Source: Symbiodinium natans (Eukaryota; Sar; Dinophyceae; Suessiales; Symbiodiniaceae). From it: 64,000 bases of DNA. This document shows, piece by piece, positions 43,499 through 52,740 of this stretch. The translations under genes were made by a program, and so were the position numbers. The notes under the pieces are model-generated. The model was not told where the DNA came from. It made no database searches and was given only the letters and a program-made list of their open reading frames with translations. The stretch covers positions 690,879 to 754,878 of the forward strand of contig CAJNDS010001213.1 of the NCBI GenBank assembly GCA_905221605.1. The letters are read 5' to 3'. Position 1 is the first letter of the stretch; each line of letters starts with the position of its first letter.

Positions 43499-43810
43499 TC
43501 CCCTCCAAACACGCCAGGGCCTCTTCGCCGGATCTTTGGCAAAGCTGGGAGCTGCAAGCTACATGGAGACGCAGGCGTGTGCAAAACAATGTTGGGGCTG
43601 TAGGGAGTGGATTTTGGGTTTAGGGGGTTTTCTGATTACTGGTTGGGCCGGCTGGCCCCTCCTGCCCCCCACAATCAATCCGTGAGAGCCTGGTACAACT
43701 GCCACAAGATACCACTGCAGCAACGAGAGCTCGCGCTGAAAAACCGAATCAAACAAAAAACATTAGTTGACAGGTTTCGTGCTGTTGCTCTTGGCTACGC
43801 AGCTACTTAG
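43499..43810 (+). CDS. Two plus-strand exon-like blocks
   Basis: 43499-43599 follows CTTGTACAG, with two open frames (one reads IFGKAGSCKLHGDAGVCKTM), ending at GTAGGG. 43679-43810 reads SVRAWYNCHKIPLQQRELAL then KNRIKQKTLVDRF and ends TAG; this second block is the clearer. Confidence 0.4.
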
Positions 43811-43880
43811 CTTTTTGGTGTGTTCCAACGAGGAGGAGTAGCGCCGAATTGATGGGTGGGAAGCCCTAAACCCTAAACCC

Positions 43881-44255
43881 TTGGATAGTTCGGTGGGTTG
43901 CCACATGGCCTGCGCGCAAGAACGGCGAGACCCCCAACCACGATCTGAGAGGGTCGAGTCGATGGCTCTGTGGCATGCCCCAAGCCGCAAACCTCAAACC
44001 AGGATGTTACGAATCCACCTGGCTGTTGGGGTTAGGGGTAGTTTAGGGTTTACACGATTGCTGTGCCTTAAACACTACCGACACAGACGCCCTGCCGACG
44101 CAGCACGACTGGTAGCTGGGCCAATGCGCTTTGCATTTGTCTTCCCTGTATGTGGATATCGGCACGCCCAAAACCAAGCATGTGGCGACAGCTTCGAACA
44201 AGTCCTGCAGGCCAGAGCTCCAAGCCCTATAAGCCCCCAAGGTCTGCAACCCTGA
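43881..44255 (+). CDS. Open frame, 124 codons, mixed
   Basis: Includes RLLCLKHYRHRRPADAARLV and AQNQACGDSFEQVLQ. A TTTAGGG-like piece at 44030-44055 splits it and is probably intronic. The minus strand is partly open. Confidence 0.3.
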   Translation: MDSSVGCHMACAQERRDPQPRSERVESMALWHAPSRKPQTRMLRIHLAVGVRGSLGFTRLLCLKHYRHRRPADAARLVAGPMRFAFVFPVCGYRHAQNQACGDSFEQVLQARAPSPISPQGLQP

Positions 44256-44396
44256 GCCCTAAACGACAAGTATGGATTCAAGATGAAGGATTGGTGGTAG
44301 GTGGGCTGTAAGACAATAAGATCAATAGGAAGTTTAGGGATGAAAAGCATCTGAGTTCCCCGATCCCAAGCCCTAAAGCGCCCATGGCTTGACTCG

Positions 44397-44716
44397 TTGG
44401 AAGCGACATGTCAAGCGGCGAAGGCTTGGGGGATCGCCCCTGCCGATTACTTCGGCACATGGAGCTACATCCTTCATTGCCCCTCGCTTCGGACGGATGC
44501 TTGTTGGGTGTTGAGGGTTTACTGCTTAGAGGAGTTGATGGTTTCTAGAGCCTGGGGGCTTGGCTTTAATTTACGGTCCAGGAACATTGACTCAAGGACA
44601 TTGACATTCAGAGTTATGCTATGCTCTTGCTGCGAAGTAAACTGGATGACATGGGCTCTTTCTTCATAAGGGGCGCAGTCCAAGTTCCGCCCGAAGCCAA
44701 CACTTCACGGCCTGGT
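44397..44716 (+). CDS. Two exons
   Basis: 44397-44506 reads EATCQAAKAWGIAPADYFGT then WSYILHCPSLRTDACW, donor GTGTTG. 44611-44716 follows GACATTCAG, phase 0, reads YAMLLLRSKLDDMGSFFIRG then AVQVPPEANTSRP, donor GTGGGG. Both have clean borders and strong coding character. No family recognised. Confidence 0.45.
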
Positions 44717-44762
44717 GGGGCCTGTACATGCCTGTACCATGACACCCCCCCCCCCCCCCTAA

Positions 44763-45158
44763 ATGTCCCTGCAACTGGCGCTCGCAGTGAACCTTGGTCC
44801 TGTAATGCAGACATGTCCGGGTTGCTCAGGGACCCAGAGTGGACGCTTCTTGCTTGTTCTGCGTGTTATGTTCCCTTATAAACTCTTCCAAACAAGATCT
44901 GTACTGTTGCTATTGCACGTTGCTCTGGGACATGGTTTTTGCGTATGGACTCCACAGGTGCATGCTGAAGTAAGGAGTATTGGGTCTGCTTCCCCATCTT
45001 TACAAGGGTATGCAGCACGGTATGCAGTTACGAAGTTGCTCTGGGTAGGCTCTGCGCTGAGAATGTGGGAGTTGTTCAGGGACCTTCTCGCCGTGATAGT
45101 GGCAGGCACCGTCGTTCTTACAATTTGTGGGAGGCACCAAGCCGTTGGAGGAGCATGA
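44763..45158 (+). CDS. Open frame with possible membrane segment
   Basis: 131 codons. The C-terminal part reads ALRMWELFRDLLAVIVAGTV then VLTICG, a possible transmembrane helix. The minus strand is open for 98 codons across 44876-45172, so this is uncertain. Confidence 0.28.
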   Translation: MSLQLALAVNLGPVMQTCPGCSGTQSGRFLLVLRVMFPYKLFQTRSVLLLLHVALGHGFCVWTPQVHAEVRSIGSASPSLQGYAARYAVTKLLWVGSALRMWELFRDLLAVIVAGTVVLTICGRHQAVGGA

Positions 45159-45180
45159 GTTGTGGAGCCCAAACCCTAAC

Positions 45181-45561
45181 TCAGAACCCTAAACCCTGAA
45201 TATGATGTGCAGAAAACAGATTCACGATCGGCTCGGAGCACGGTTCTTCAGAAGTCGTCTTCGATTTGCGGTTTGGAGTTATTGACTCAAGGTTTTCGAA
45301 AAATAGGGTCACTTTTCGGAGGCCTGTTTGAAGGAGTTCTGTTATATTCGAGGATATAACCATGGAATTTGAAAGCTTCCAATAATTTATTCTGCCCAAT
45401 AATTCATTCTGCTTTGCTACCAGTTCAGCAGAGGTGTTTGGAGGTCGGAGGAACGATCGGTAGCATGAGCAGGTCCGTCGCAGATGTGCTTCAAGGATTC
45501 GGTTCAGGGTTCCACACCACGTCCAGCGCAGCCGAGCTGCACACCGACTGCAGCACTGCAA
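45181..45561 (-). CDS. Minus-strand open frame, 126 codons
   Basis: Includes LNRILEAHLRRTCSCYRSFL, SAELVAKQNELLGRINYWKL and TELLQTGLRKVTLFFENLES, a run of amphipathic helices. Among the most protein-like long frames here. Yet the plus strand at 45433-45510 reads RCLEVGGTIGSMSRSVADVL after GTTCAGCAG, so both cannot be right in full. Confidence 0.38.
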   Translation of the reverse strand: MQCCSRCAARLRWTWCGTLNRILEAHLRRTCSCYRSFLRPPNTSAELVAKQNELLGRINYWKLSNSMVISSNITELLQTGLRKVTLFFENLESITPNRKSKTTSEEPCSEPIVNLFSAHHIQGLGF

Positions 45562-45992
45562 GCCCTAAATCCCAAACCCAAGCCCGCAAGCTTTCGGGTC
45601 CGACCTACGGCTTATACACGGGTTACAGTCTAGGGATGTTTAGGGTGTGGGGTTCGAGTTTTGGTTTAGGCATCCTGCCCTGAGGTTGCAGTTCGGCGGG
45701 GCATCTCCAGGATCGGGGTCTCCTATTCTTAGGCCCGGCCCGGTCATTCGGGTGTGTTAGCCGTGCCGCTTGTTAAGGGATAAGGATGACCCTTGAAGTA
45801 CATCCAACCTGTCGAGGGCCGCTTTGCAGGGGTGGGTTCCCTGGTGTGAGTGTAGTATCCAATGAGCAAAGTCACCCTTTTTTTAGTGTCGTGTGTTGGG
45901 CTGAACGAAATTTGAGGCTGTGATTGGACTTTTTTTCTTGGCGCGGGGGGGCGGCGGGGTGGGGGGGCGGGGGGGGGGGGCAGGAGTGGGGT

Positions 45993-46117
45993 GAAAGGGA
46001 GGGCTTGGTTGTACCTTGTAGCCAGGATTGCGACCGACCTGGTTGCGATGGAATATCTCGAAACTTGCGAGGCTTGGGCCATGCTGTTGCCGGCTTGCCC
46101 AGCCACCTGGCATAAAG
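45993..46117 (+). CDS. Exon
   Basis: Reads WLYLVARIATDLVAMEYLET then CEAWAMLLPACPATWHK, ending at GTACAT. It follows a G-rich stretch (45943-45981). Confidence 0.4.
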
Positions 46118-46517
46118 TACATAAAGTATATGGGTGTGTATACATATATATATACATATTTATATACATGTGTGTATAGTACATGTAGTACAATGCGTGT
46201 AGTACATACAGTTCATATAGCATGTTGGTTCATCGACATGCTGGTAGCTTATAGTCACCTTCTGTATGTCTGTGTATGTGTGCATAAGCAAATATTCATC
46301 AACCCCAAAACCAGTAGTCCGAATCAGTACGAGTAGCTTGTGGAATTAGTCTCCTGTCTATACAATTTTCCCTTCATATACACATATAGATATATATATA
46401 TATATATATGGAAGCAGAACTCTGCAAGCCGGAAGCCCTAAACTCCTTTCGCGGGTTACTTTGCGGTCCACCATCCAAAGCCCTCAGTCTTAAACCCCAA
46501 CCCCAAGAACCATCCAA

Positions 46518-46575
46518 GGAGCAGAGGGGCAGCTGCACGGCTTGCTGCGCGACGCGGCCCTAAAGCAGCGCCTCG
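46518..46575 (+). CDS. GC-rich exon
   Basis: Reads GAEGQLHGLLRDAALKQRL, ending at GTACCG. Strong coding composition. Confidence 0.43.
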
Positions 46576-46715
46576 TACCGAAACCTGAAACCTAAAATCC
46601 CCTGAACCCGAAGCCATCCTAAGCCCCACTGACCCTACAGCCCTTAATCCCTGAACTCCAAACCCTAAGGCCTGGATGTTTACTTGATATTAAGAATCTT
46701 TCCCCGATTGCAGGC

Positions 46716-46757
46716 CCTGGGCTGCCTAAATGGAAACCTATGGGCTGTGCGAGATGG
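46716..46757 (+). CDS. Small exon before the G-rich tract
   Basis: After CGATTGCAG: ALGCLNGNLWAVRD, ending at GTACGC. Confidence 0.33.
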
Positions 46758-46805
46758 TACGCGGGGTTGGGGTCCAATCTCAACAAAGAAGCAGCGCACT
46801 TACCA

Positions 46806-47157
46806 GGGGAGGGGGGGGGGGGGGGGAGGGGGGGGGGGGGGGGGGGGAGGAGGGGGGGAGGGGGGGAGGGGGGGGAGGGGGGGGGAGGGGGGGAGGGGGG
46901 GGGGGGGGAGGGGGGGGAGGGGGGGGGAGGGGGGGGGAGGGGGGGGAGGGGGGGGGAGGGGGGGGGAGGGGGGGGAGGGGGGGGGCGGGGGGGGGGGGGG
47001 GGGGGAGGGGGGGGAGGGGGGGGGAGGGGGAGGGGGGGGGGGGAGGGAGGGGGGGGGAGGGGGGGGGGGGGGGGGGAGGGGGGGGGAGGGGGGGGGAGGG
47101 GGGGGGGGGGGGGGGGAGGGGGGGGGAGGGGGGGGGGGAGGGGGGGAGGGGGGGAGG
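46806..47157. repeat. 350-bp G-rich purine tract (G5-9 runs separated by A)
   Basis: Almost pure G with single A spacers and one C at 46986. All plus frames give polyglycine-type peptides and the minus frame polyproline; none is credible protein. Confidence 0.98.
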
Positions 47158-47582
47158 ATGTAGGGGTTTGAAGGGTTTTTTCGAGTGAGTCAAGGAGTAA
47201 AAGGGCTTTGGGGGTTTAGGGTTGAGGGCTTTGCGGTTTATAGTTTGTGGGTACTGGGTGCGCCTGCAGAGTACGTAAGGCGAAGGGGTTCAGGACTAGA
47301 TCCTAGAACTCTAAGCGCTGTATACACTAAACACTCATCAGCCCGACGAGCCTTGCATGGGCCGAACCCCGCGTCGTAGTTTTGGCTTCTGCTGTTTTGG
47401 GAACTTTGGCGTTGAGGCCCCACTCTCAGCCCTCGATCGTGCTTCAAGGTTCGTGGCCATTTGAAATTAGGGCAACTGTGCTGTGAGAAGGTGCAACCAT
47501 GCTTATCGTTTCACATGAAACCAAAAGCTGATCCCTAAAGCCTCAACAATGAACCCTACACTGTAACTTGGTCAGAGGTCCA

Positions 47583-47793
47583 ATGACTCGTAAGAGCGGC
47601 TTCAAGCCCGTGCTGGTAATTTTCGGTGGAGGGCGGTTGGGGGCTTCCACACCCTAAAAACTCTGAACCCTCAACCCTACACAGTTGCCCTGGGCTGCAA
47701 GGTGCCAGGCCACCGCCAACGCTGTTCCGGCAGACGCGCGTAAAGCCAACGCCTCAGAGCCTTTGGAGGAGCACTTTGGCAGCAAATTTGGGG
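47583..47793 (+). CDS. Possible start exon plus second exon
   Basis: 47595-region opens with ATG at about 47584 (MTRKSGFKPVL, then GTAATT). 47699-47793 reads ATANAVPADARKANASEPLE then EHFGSKFGG; it is GC-rich and clearly coding in character. Phase of the join not established. Confidence 0.38.
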
Positions 47794-47946
47794 GTTCAAG
47801 TTTTAGGGCGCGTTGGCTCTGACAGCGATTTTGGCCACTAGGGTTTGGGATTGGATGTTTGGGTTTGGGGCTTGTGAAGCGGGCCTCGGGTTGTTGATAT
47901 GGTGATTAACGTTAGCTAGCCGTGCTATGAACTGAACATGAAGTAG

Positions 47947-47996
47947 AATTTCAAAATATCACCTGATTCTGGTAGCTTAGCTGAAGATCTTGAAAA
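47947..47996 (+). CDS. Small exon
   Basis: After GAAGTAG: NFKISPDSGSLAEDLE, ending at GTAAGCC. Confidence 0.33.
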
Positions 47997-48321
47997 GTAA
48001 GCCTGACTTTGGTGGCATTCGGGCTTCGGAGATTAGGGTATTGAACGAGACTTGGGGTGCGTGTGCTGGGAGAGATTGGGCACAGGAGTTTCAGGTTTTT
48101 CTTGAGCAGGGTTTGGGGTTGAGGGTGGAGGGTTCAGGTAATTTCGGCCCAGAGGTCAAGCTATAAAGCCATGAACCCTGAGCTGTCTCCCAAAAGTCTT
48201 CAGCGGTGTTCCGTTTGAACCAGTAGAGCTGTAGTGGAGCTGTAGCTGTTCTAGTGGTCGGGCTTAGGGTCTAGAGTCGTTTTACTCTCTTACGAGGAGC
48301 AAGCTCAACGTAGACTTTCCA

Positions 48322-48578
48322 GAAAAAAAGGCTCGCAATGCAAGATAGGCACATGTCTCAAGATGTGAAGGTTGAAAGGTGCTACGTACCTGAAGGTTTT
48401 GTTGAAAAAACAAGCCCCGGTAGAGCACTCTAAACGACTCTAAGATCCGTCCTCAGCCTCTTTCAGCCCCCTGGCTGTCGCAGGGACCTTGCAAACTACT
48501 CGCAGATACTGACTGGCCTCCAGTGCTTCGAAGCTCGAACTGGGAAGATTGGGGGGGCCGAAGTCATGCAGAGCTTAG
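48322..48578 (+). CDS. Two exons, second FASTK/RAP-like
   Basis: 48322-48369 follows TTTCCAG and reads KRLAMQDRHMSQDVK, donor GTTGAA. 48484-48578 follows TGTCGCAG and reads DLANYSQILTGLQCFEARTG then KIGGAEVMQSL, ending at GTCATA. DLANYSQILTGL has the loose helix pattern seen in the FASTK/RAP-like blocks. Confidence 0.4.
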
Positions 48579-48873
48579 GTCATAGAGTCACTTAGAGTCT
48601 TAGGCAGCTTAGGGGGATTTTTAAACTGCATAGCTCACATGGGTCTACAGCTGCCCTAGAACCATCAGGCCCACGAGGTCTTGGTAACGTAGCTCCAATG
48701 TTCCAGCATGAGGTCGCCTTCCACCAATGAGAGGTTTACCGGTTTACCTCAAGCTGCTGTTGATCACAAAGGCGAGCAAAAGGCCCCAGGCGCTTAGCGT
48801 TTAGGACTGAGGGGGAACCCACCCTGAACACTCCAAATCGCCCCGAAGTCGCAAGATTGCCGTTGTCACCTCC

Positions 48874-49098
48874 ATGAAAAGCTATGAAAAGCTGCTTTTT
48901 TTGTGGGTAAGTGGAGTAGTCCGCTCTGAGGAATTCTTCAGTGCCTGGAATCCATCCTTGGCCGAGGCCCTTTTCCAAGGGATTCATGGACTTTCTCACT
49001 GGCAGCTGAGGTTTCAGCCCAGATTTTCAGATTCCTCAACCCTACAAGCCTTTCAACTAGCCCCTCAGCACACACAAAGTCAAATTGCATTAGCCTAA
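48874..49098. CDS. Coding-like segment, strand unresolved
   Basis: Plus strand from ATG: MKSYEKLLFLWVSGVVRSEE then FFSAWNPSLAEALFQGI, to a TAA at about 49096. Minus strand: FDFVCAEGLVERLVGLRNLK then IWAETSAASEKVHES. Both are protein-like. Confidence 0.33.
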
Positions 49099-49101
49099 GC
49101 C

Positions 49102-49677
49102 ATGTATAAGTCCTGTCAGCCCTGCCCTGCACCCCAAACACTAAACCCTAAACCAGGTTTCAACACCCTTAAACAACAAAACTGGACCCTGAAGCCCAAC
49201 AAATGCTCAAACTCTAGAGGAATGTTCTTTATTGTGAATGCTTGTTATTGCTTGGGGAAAGATTTCTGGCTTTCAAGGTGTGTGCTATACGGGTTTGAGG
49301 TACAGGCTTCGAAGATCAACGCTCGGTACGTAGATTTCGGGGTGTGGGTAGCCAGCTGTTTTTGCTTTGTGGTTTTTGGGTCGTTTTCTGCTGCAGCTCC
49401 CCAGAAAGAGGCTCGATACAGGAGTCAAACCGCTGTTGTCATGCAATGCGTTCATTGGGGGAACGGGCAAGCGGATGACTTCGGTGTGACTTCAGACTTC
49501 TGTTCTGCCGCGCATGACTTGGGCGTGACTATGCTTGTCTGCTATCTGGGTCCAGATCCTCATCTTCATTTGCTTGTTTGGGCTAGAAACGCAAATGTCT
49601 TCGTTTGTCTTGGTCGTCTTTTTGTTGTTTTCCTTTGTCTTTTTCCCCACCCTCGGTGTGGGGTTGTTAGGTTTTAA
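49102..49677 (+). CDS. Longest plus open frame outside repeats, 191 codons
   Basis: Left part translates CCCTAAA-like words. The convincing part is 49404-49560, after CTCCCCAG: KEARYRSQTAVVMQCVHWGN then GQADDFGVTSDFCSAAHDLG. Beyond that the frame turns hydrophobic (LFVVFLCLF). Likely one true exon inside a chance-extended frame. Confidence 0.36.
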   Translation: MYKSCQPCPAPQTLNPKPGFNTLKQQNWTLKPNKCSNSRGMFFIVNACYCLGKDFWLSRCVLYGFEVQASKINARYVDFGVWVASCFCFVVFGSFSAAAPQKEARYRSQTAVVMQCVHWGNGQADDFGVTSDFCSAAHDLGVTMLVCYLGPDPHLHLLVWARNANVFVCLGRLFVVFLCLFPHPRCGVVRF

Positions 49678-49679
49678 GC

Positions 49680-49900
49680 TCAACTCTTCTCCTCGCCCAG
49701 AACTCTTCTCCTCGCCCGGAACTCTTCTCCTCGCTCGATCAACTCCTCGCTCATGCCTGGAGTGTCGCCGGAGTGCCCACCCCAGTCCCTGGAGTGCCCA
49801 ACCCCAGAGTCTCCCTGGAGTGCCCAACCCCAGCGTGTCCCCGGAGTGCCCAGCCCCAGAGTCTCCCTGGAGTGCCCAACCCCAGAGTATCTCTACCAAG
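49680..49900. repeat. Minisatellites: CTTCTCCTCGCCC-type and 26-bp GGAGTGCCCAACCCCAGAG-type
   Basis: A short CTTCTCCTCGCC repeat at 49684-49742 is followed by about five copies of a 26-bp unit at 49766-49895. The period of 26 shifts frame at each unit. Confidence 0.93.
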
Positions 49901-50185
49901 AGAGGGTGGGGATGTTCGAAGTAATATCATTTGTCTTTATATGTCTTTCTTTGTTTGTGTACTTGGAGAAAGCCAGATACCATATAAGAATGTCGATAAA
50001 AACTCTGCAAGTGAAAAACCGAAGCCTATCCAAGATGTGCAGGGCCAGGGTGTCAGTCACAGGGTGTCACTCAGTCAAAACAAAACAGATGCAGACCCAA
50101 TCGCATTTTGCGCCCAAAGACTGGCAAGCAGTTAGTTCCACCAGCTCTGTCCTTCATAACAGTGCCATGTCCAGTGCAAGACCGT

Positions 50186-50430
50186 GGCACCGCAAAACCC
50201 CCCGAAGCGGACGAGACCGCGACAGCCCAAAACCCCTAGAAGCGGACGAGACCGTGACACCCCAAAACCCCTAGAAGCGGACGAGACCTTGACAGCCCAA
50301 AACCCCTAGAAAACCCCTAGAAGCGGACGAGACCGTGACAGCCCAAAACCCCTAGAAGCGGACGAGACCGTGACACCCCAAAACCCCCAGAAGCGGACCC
50401 CTAGAAGCGGACGAGACCGTGACAGCCCGT
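50186..50430. repeat. 35-bp minisatellite, core GAAGCGGACGAGACC
   Basis: Core occurrences near 50203, 50239, 50274, 50320, 50355, 50390 (cut short) and 50404. Spacers contain CCCAAAACCCCTAGAA, so each unit carries a telomere-like word next to the core. Confidence 0.95.
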
Positions 50431-50459
50431 CTTCGTTTGCCACCCTGGTTATACAAAAC

Positions 50460-50690
50460 CCTGGGGATCTAAACCCCGAGGACCTGGACCCCAAGCAGCA
50501 CTCAATGAATTCATTAATTCATTTGCATTTTGGACTGGCCTCGAAGCTCTTCGACCTTTGGTTGACGTCTTACCCGTACGCCTCAGGACTTGTCCTACTA
50601 GTTTTAGTCGGGAATACGACATTTCCAGAAGCCCTGAACAGTCCCTCGGGCTCCTTCCGTATCTCGTTCGTCATGGGGTCAAGGATGTGA
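50460..50690 (+). CDS. Plus-strand open block, possible terminal exon
   Basis: Reads LNPEDLDPKQHSMNSLIHLH, FGLASKLFDLWLTSYPYASG and LVLLVLVGN, ending TGA. One hydrophobic segment. Confidence 0.35.
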   Translation, partial: PGDLNPEDLDPKQHSMNSLIHLHFGLASKLFDLWLTSYPYASGLVLLVLVGNTTFPEALNSPSGSFRISFVMGSRM

Positions 50691-50856
50691 AATCTGGTCT
50701 GTCAGACCCATTGTAACTGTGTGTAAAGTTCACGGTTCAGGCTACACGGCTTAAGGTTAAGGACCTGAGGTCTTGGAGAGGTCTCTATATTGTTGGGTTT
50801 AGAGTTACACCTTGAACCAAGACCCTCGACATCTCCTCAAGCATGAACACAGCAGG

Positions 50857-51034
50857 CACGAACGATCGTGTCATTGCTTGATGCCGCGCCTGAGCAAGCA
50901 TCTACTTGGTTGAGCTGCTTGTTTCGGGTTAAGGCTCGATTATGGGCCTGATTGAAGTGGTCTAGGGCAGTCAATCACGAGCTGGAAGGGGTGCACAAGA
51001 TTTGCATGTTGGCCCATGAACTTTATACTGATTA
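50857..51034 (+). CDS. Two small exons
   Basis: 50857-50908 follows ACAGCAG and reads ARTIVSLLDAAPEQAST, donor GTTGAG. 50969-51034 reads NHELEGVHKICMLAHELYTD and ends TAA. A possible CxxC block lies at 51191-51249 (RRIIRSCRICKAEPSGSA, donor GTGAGA). Confidence 0.36.
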
Positions 51035-51727
51035 AACGGTTGCTTTTGAATCATTCAGGCACCTGTGTCAGGAACAGAGGAGGTTGAAGACGCGGAGTGA
51101 TTTAGGCTTTAGGCTGTCGGAGAAGACTGGTCTGGGGTCTGAGGCTTCCTGCTACTGCAGGGTTTGGGAAAGCACTTTTGTGGGCTTATCCGCAGAGACG
51201 AATAATCAGGTCTTGCCGCATCTGCAAGGCAGAGCCATCGGGCAGCGCCGTGAGAGTTCGTGACTAACCTGAGCATCGGCATTCAAGAGGTTGGGTTTCC
51301 CCTACACTAGCTAAACCCTTTCGTTTTCGGATTTACCTGCTTAGTTGGCCCGGGTACCCGGACAAAGATGGTGGTCTCTCGGCTTATGCCCGGGTTTGAG
51401 TTTGGTAATTTCGAGTGCAATCAGTGGGGTTGGGCATTAGGGCTTGCGGTATTTAGGTACATACGCCTTATAAGGAGGATTTCAGGTTTGGGTGTAAAAT
51501 GGGGCTGGGAGTATTTCGGATTCAGGGTTTGGGTTAAAGTTGGGGGATGGGGTCCGCTGATCGTGGCGCACCCGGGTCCTGATCATCCTACCCGTTTGTA
51601 GTGTGTTCGAGGCTCCCAAGGGCTACGCAACTTCACTCAGTTAGTCCTGAAGCCCCAAGACCCTAACAACGCCCATCGCCGAAAGAACTTGACCCTGAAG
51701 CCCCTCCTGGACTCCCGACATTCCTAG

Positions 51728-52071
51728 TAGTTTGGTAGATGAAGTTCGTATTTTAAGGGAGCTGCCGAGGTTGTCCGCAGAGGTTGCGGATGTCCTGGTA
51801 GGGGAGCCTTAGATGCCCTGAATGTTTTGAGGTTGAGGGTTTATTTATGGATTTCAGGCTTAGGAATTAGAATCGCCTTTGCCGTCCATGCTGACTTAGA
51901 GCTCGAGGGTCACAGGCAGGCAAGAACTCGTCGGGTGACTATCTTTATGCCTTACCACCGTTTGTAACCTCATTTGAGGTGCCTGTAACCTTTCTGAAGC
52001 CTTTCCATGAACGCCGAAGAAACCCGACAAAACCTGCACCTAAACCAGATCTACAGCGTCTACAAGTCAGG
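51728..52071 (+). CDS. Three exon-like blocks
   Basis: 51728-51800 reads SLVDEVRILRELPRLSAEVA then DVLV. 51888-51964 reads HADLELEGHRQARTRRVTIF, ending at GTAACC. 52007-52071 opens with ATG, MNAEETRQNLHLNQIYSVYK, and ends at GTGTTT. The last may start a new gene. Confidence 0.38.
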
Positions 52072-52146
52072 TGTTTGCTCTTAATTTAGGGGTTGAAGTA
52101 CTTCAGCGTTTGCGGTTCAGGAGCTTAACATTTAGGCTATGATGTA

Positions 52147-52464
52147 TCAAGCTTGCTGTAGTTCGGGCTCATACATCGCGGGACGTGGAATCCTCATACG
52201 TGTGGTGGTCACTGCCTGAACACCAGCCAAGCCAGAACAACTTTGAAACTTAAGGTATTCCTTCCTAACCCCGAAGCCTCTGGTCAAGGGATGAGGATGC
52301 CCGAAGGCTTTAAAAAAACTGTAAACCCATGTAAACCCCATAATGGGAGTTTGACCTACATGATGTGCACTGCTGGGGTTTGGGGTTTGAAAATAGCATG
52401 TCCCCCACTTTAAGGTTACCTTTAGAAACTCAGAAACCTGATTGGGAAGTTTCCAAAGAACCAC
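52147..52464 (-). CDS. Minus-strand open frame, two likely exons
   Basis: 52464-52424 reads LWKLPNQVSEFLK before GTAACC. 52245-52147 reads LAGVQAVTTTRMRIPRPAMY then EPELQQA and a stop. The middle part translates GGGTTTACATGGG-like words and is probably intronic although in frame. Confidence 0.38.
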   Translation of the reverse strand: MVLWKLPNQVSEFLKVTLKWGTCYFQTPNPSSAHHVGQTPIMGFTWVYSFFKAFGHPHPLTRGFGVRKEYLKFQSCSGLAGVQAVTTTRMRIPRPAMYEPELQQA

Positions 52465-52524
52465 CTGATGCCAAGGAAGGCAGATCGCAGCCCGTGTTGA
52501 CGCTCAAGGCTTCGCGACTGCAGG

Positions 52525-52740
52525 TCGAGGCAGGCCCTCAGTGATTTGCAAAAGGCTCGTCGGGTTTAGATTTTCTTCAGGTTTTGTCGTTTCAATTCAC
52601 CCTCCCTGGCCCGTCTCTTCTACATCCGTCTGCCTGAGACGCATGTCTCTGCTATCAAGGAGGCAGCTGCCCAGTTCTTCCTGGACTTGGTGGTGTGGCC
52701 GAAGACCAAAAAGGGCCCTAAACCCTCTTCCCTAGCCTAT
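52525..52740 (+). CDS. Exon pair interrupted by one TAG
   Basis: 52525-52562 follows CGACTGCAG and reads RQALSDLQKARR. After 18 bases holding an in-frame TAG (GTTTAGATTTTCTTCAG) the same frame goes on as FCRFNSPSLARLFYIRLPET, HVSAIKEAAAQFFLDLVVWP. The second part has no ATG and is strongly protein-like. Either a minute intron or a true stop. Confidence 0.42.

Noticed and set aside
46684-47193. Very long Gly-rich (plus) and Pro-rich (minus) open frames
   Set aside because: They merely translate the G-rich purine tract, which has no stop codons in these frames.
49492-49899. 135-codon minus frame across the 26-bp minisatellite
   Set aside because: The 26-base period rotates the frame, so the apparent peptide repeat is inconsistent.
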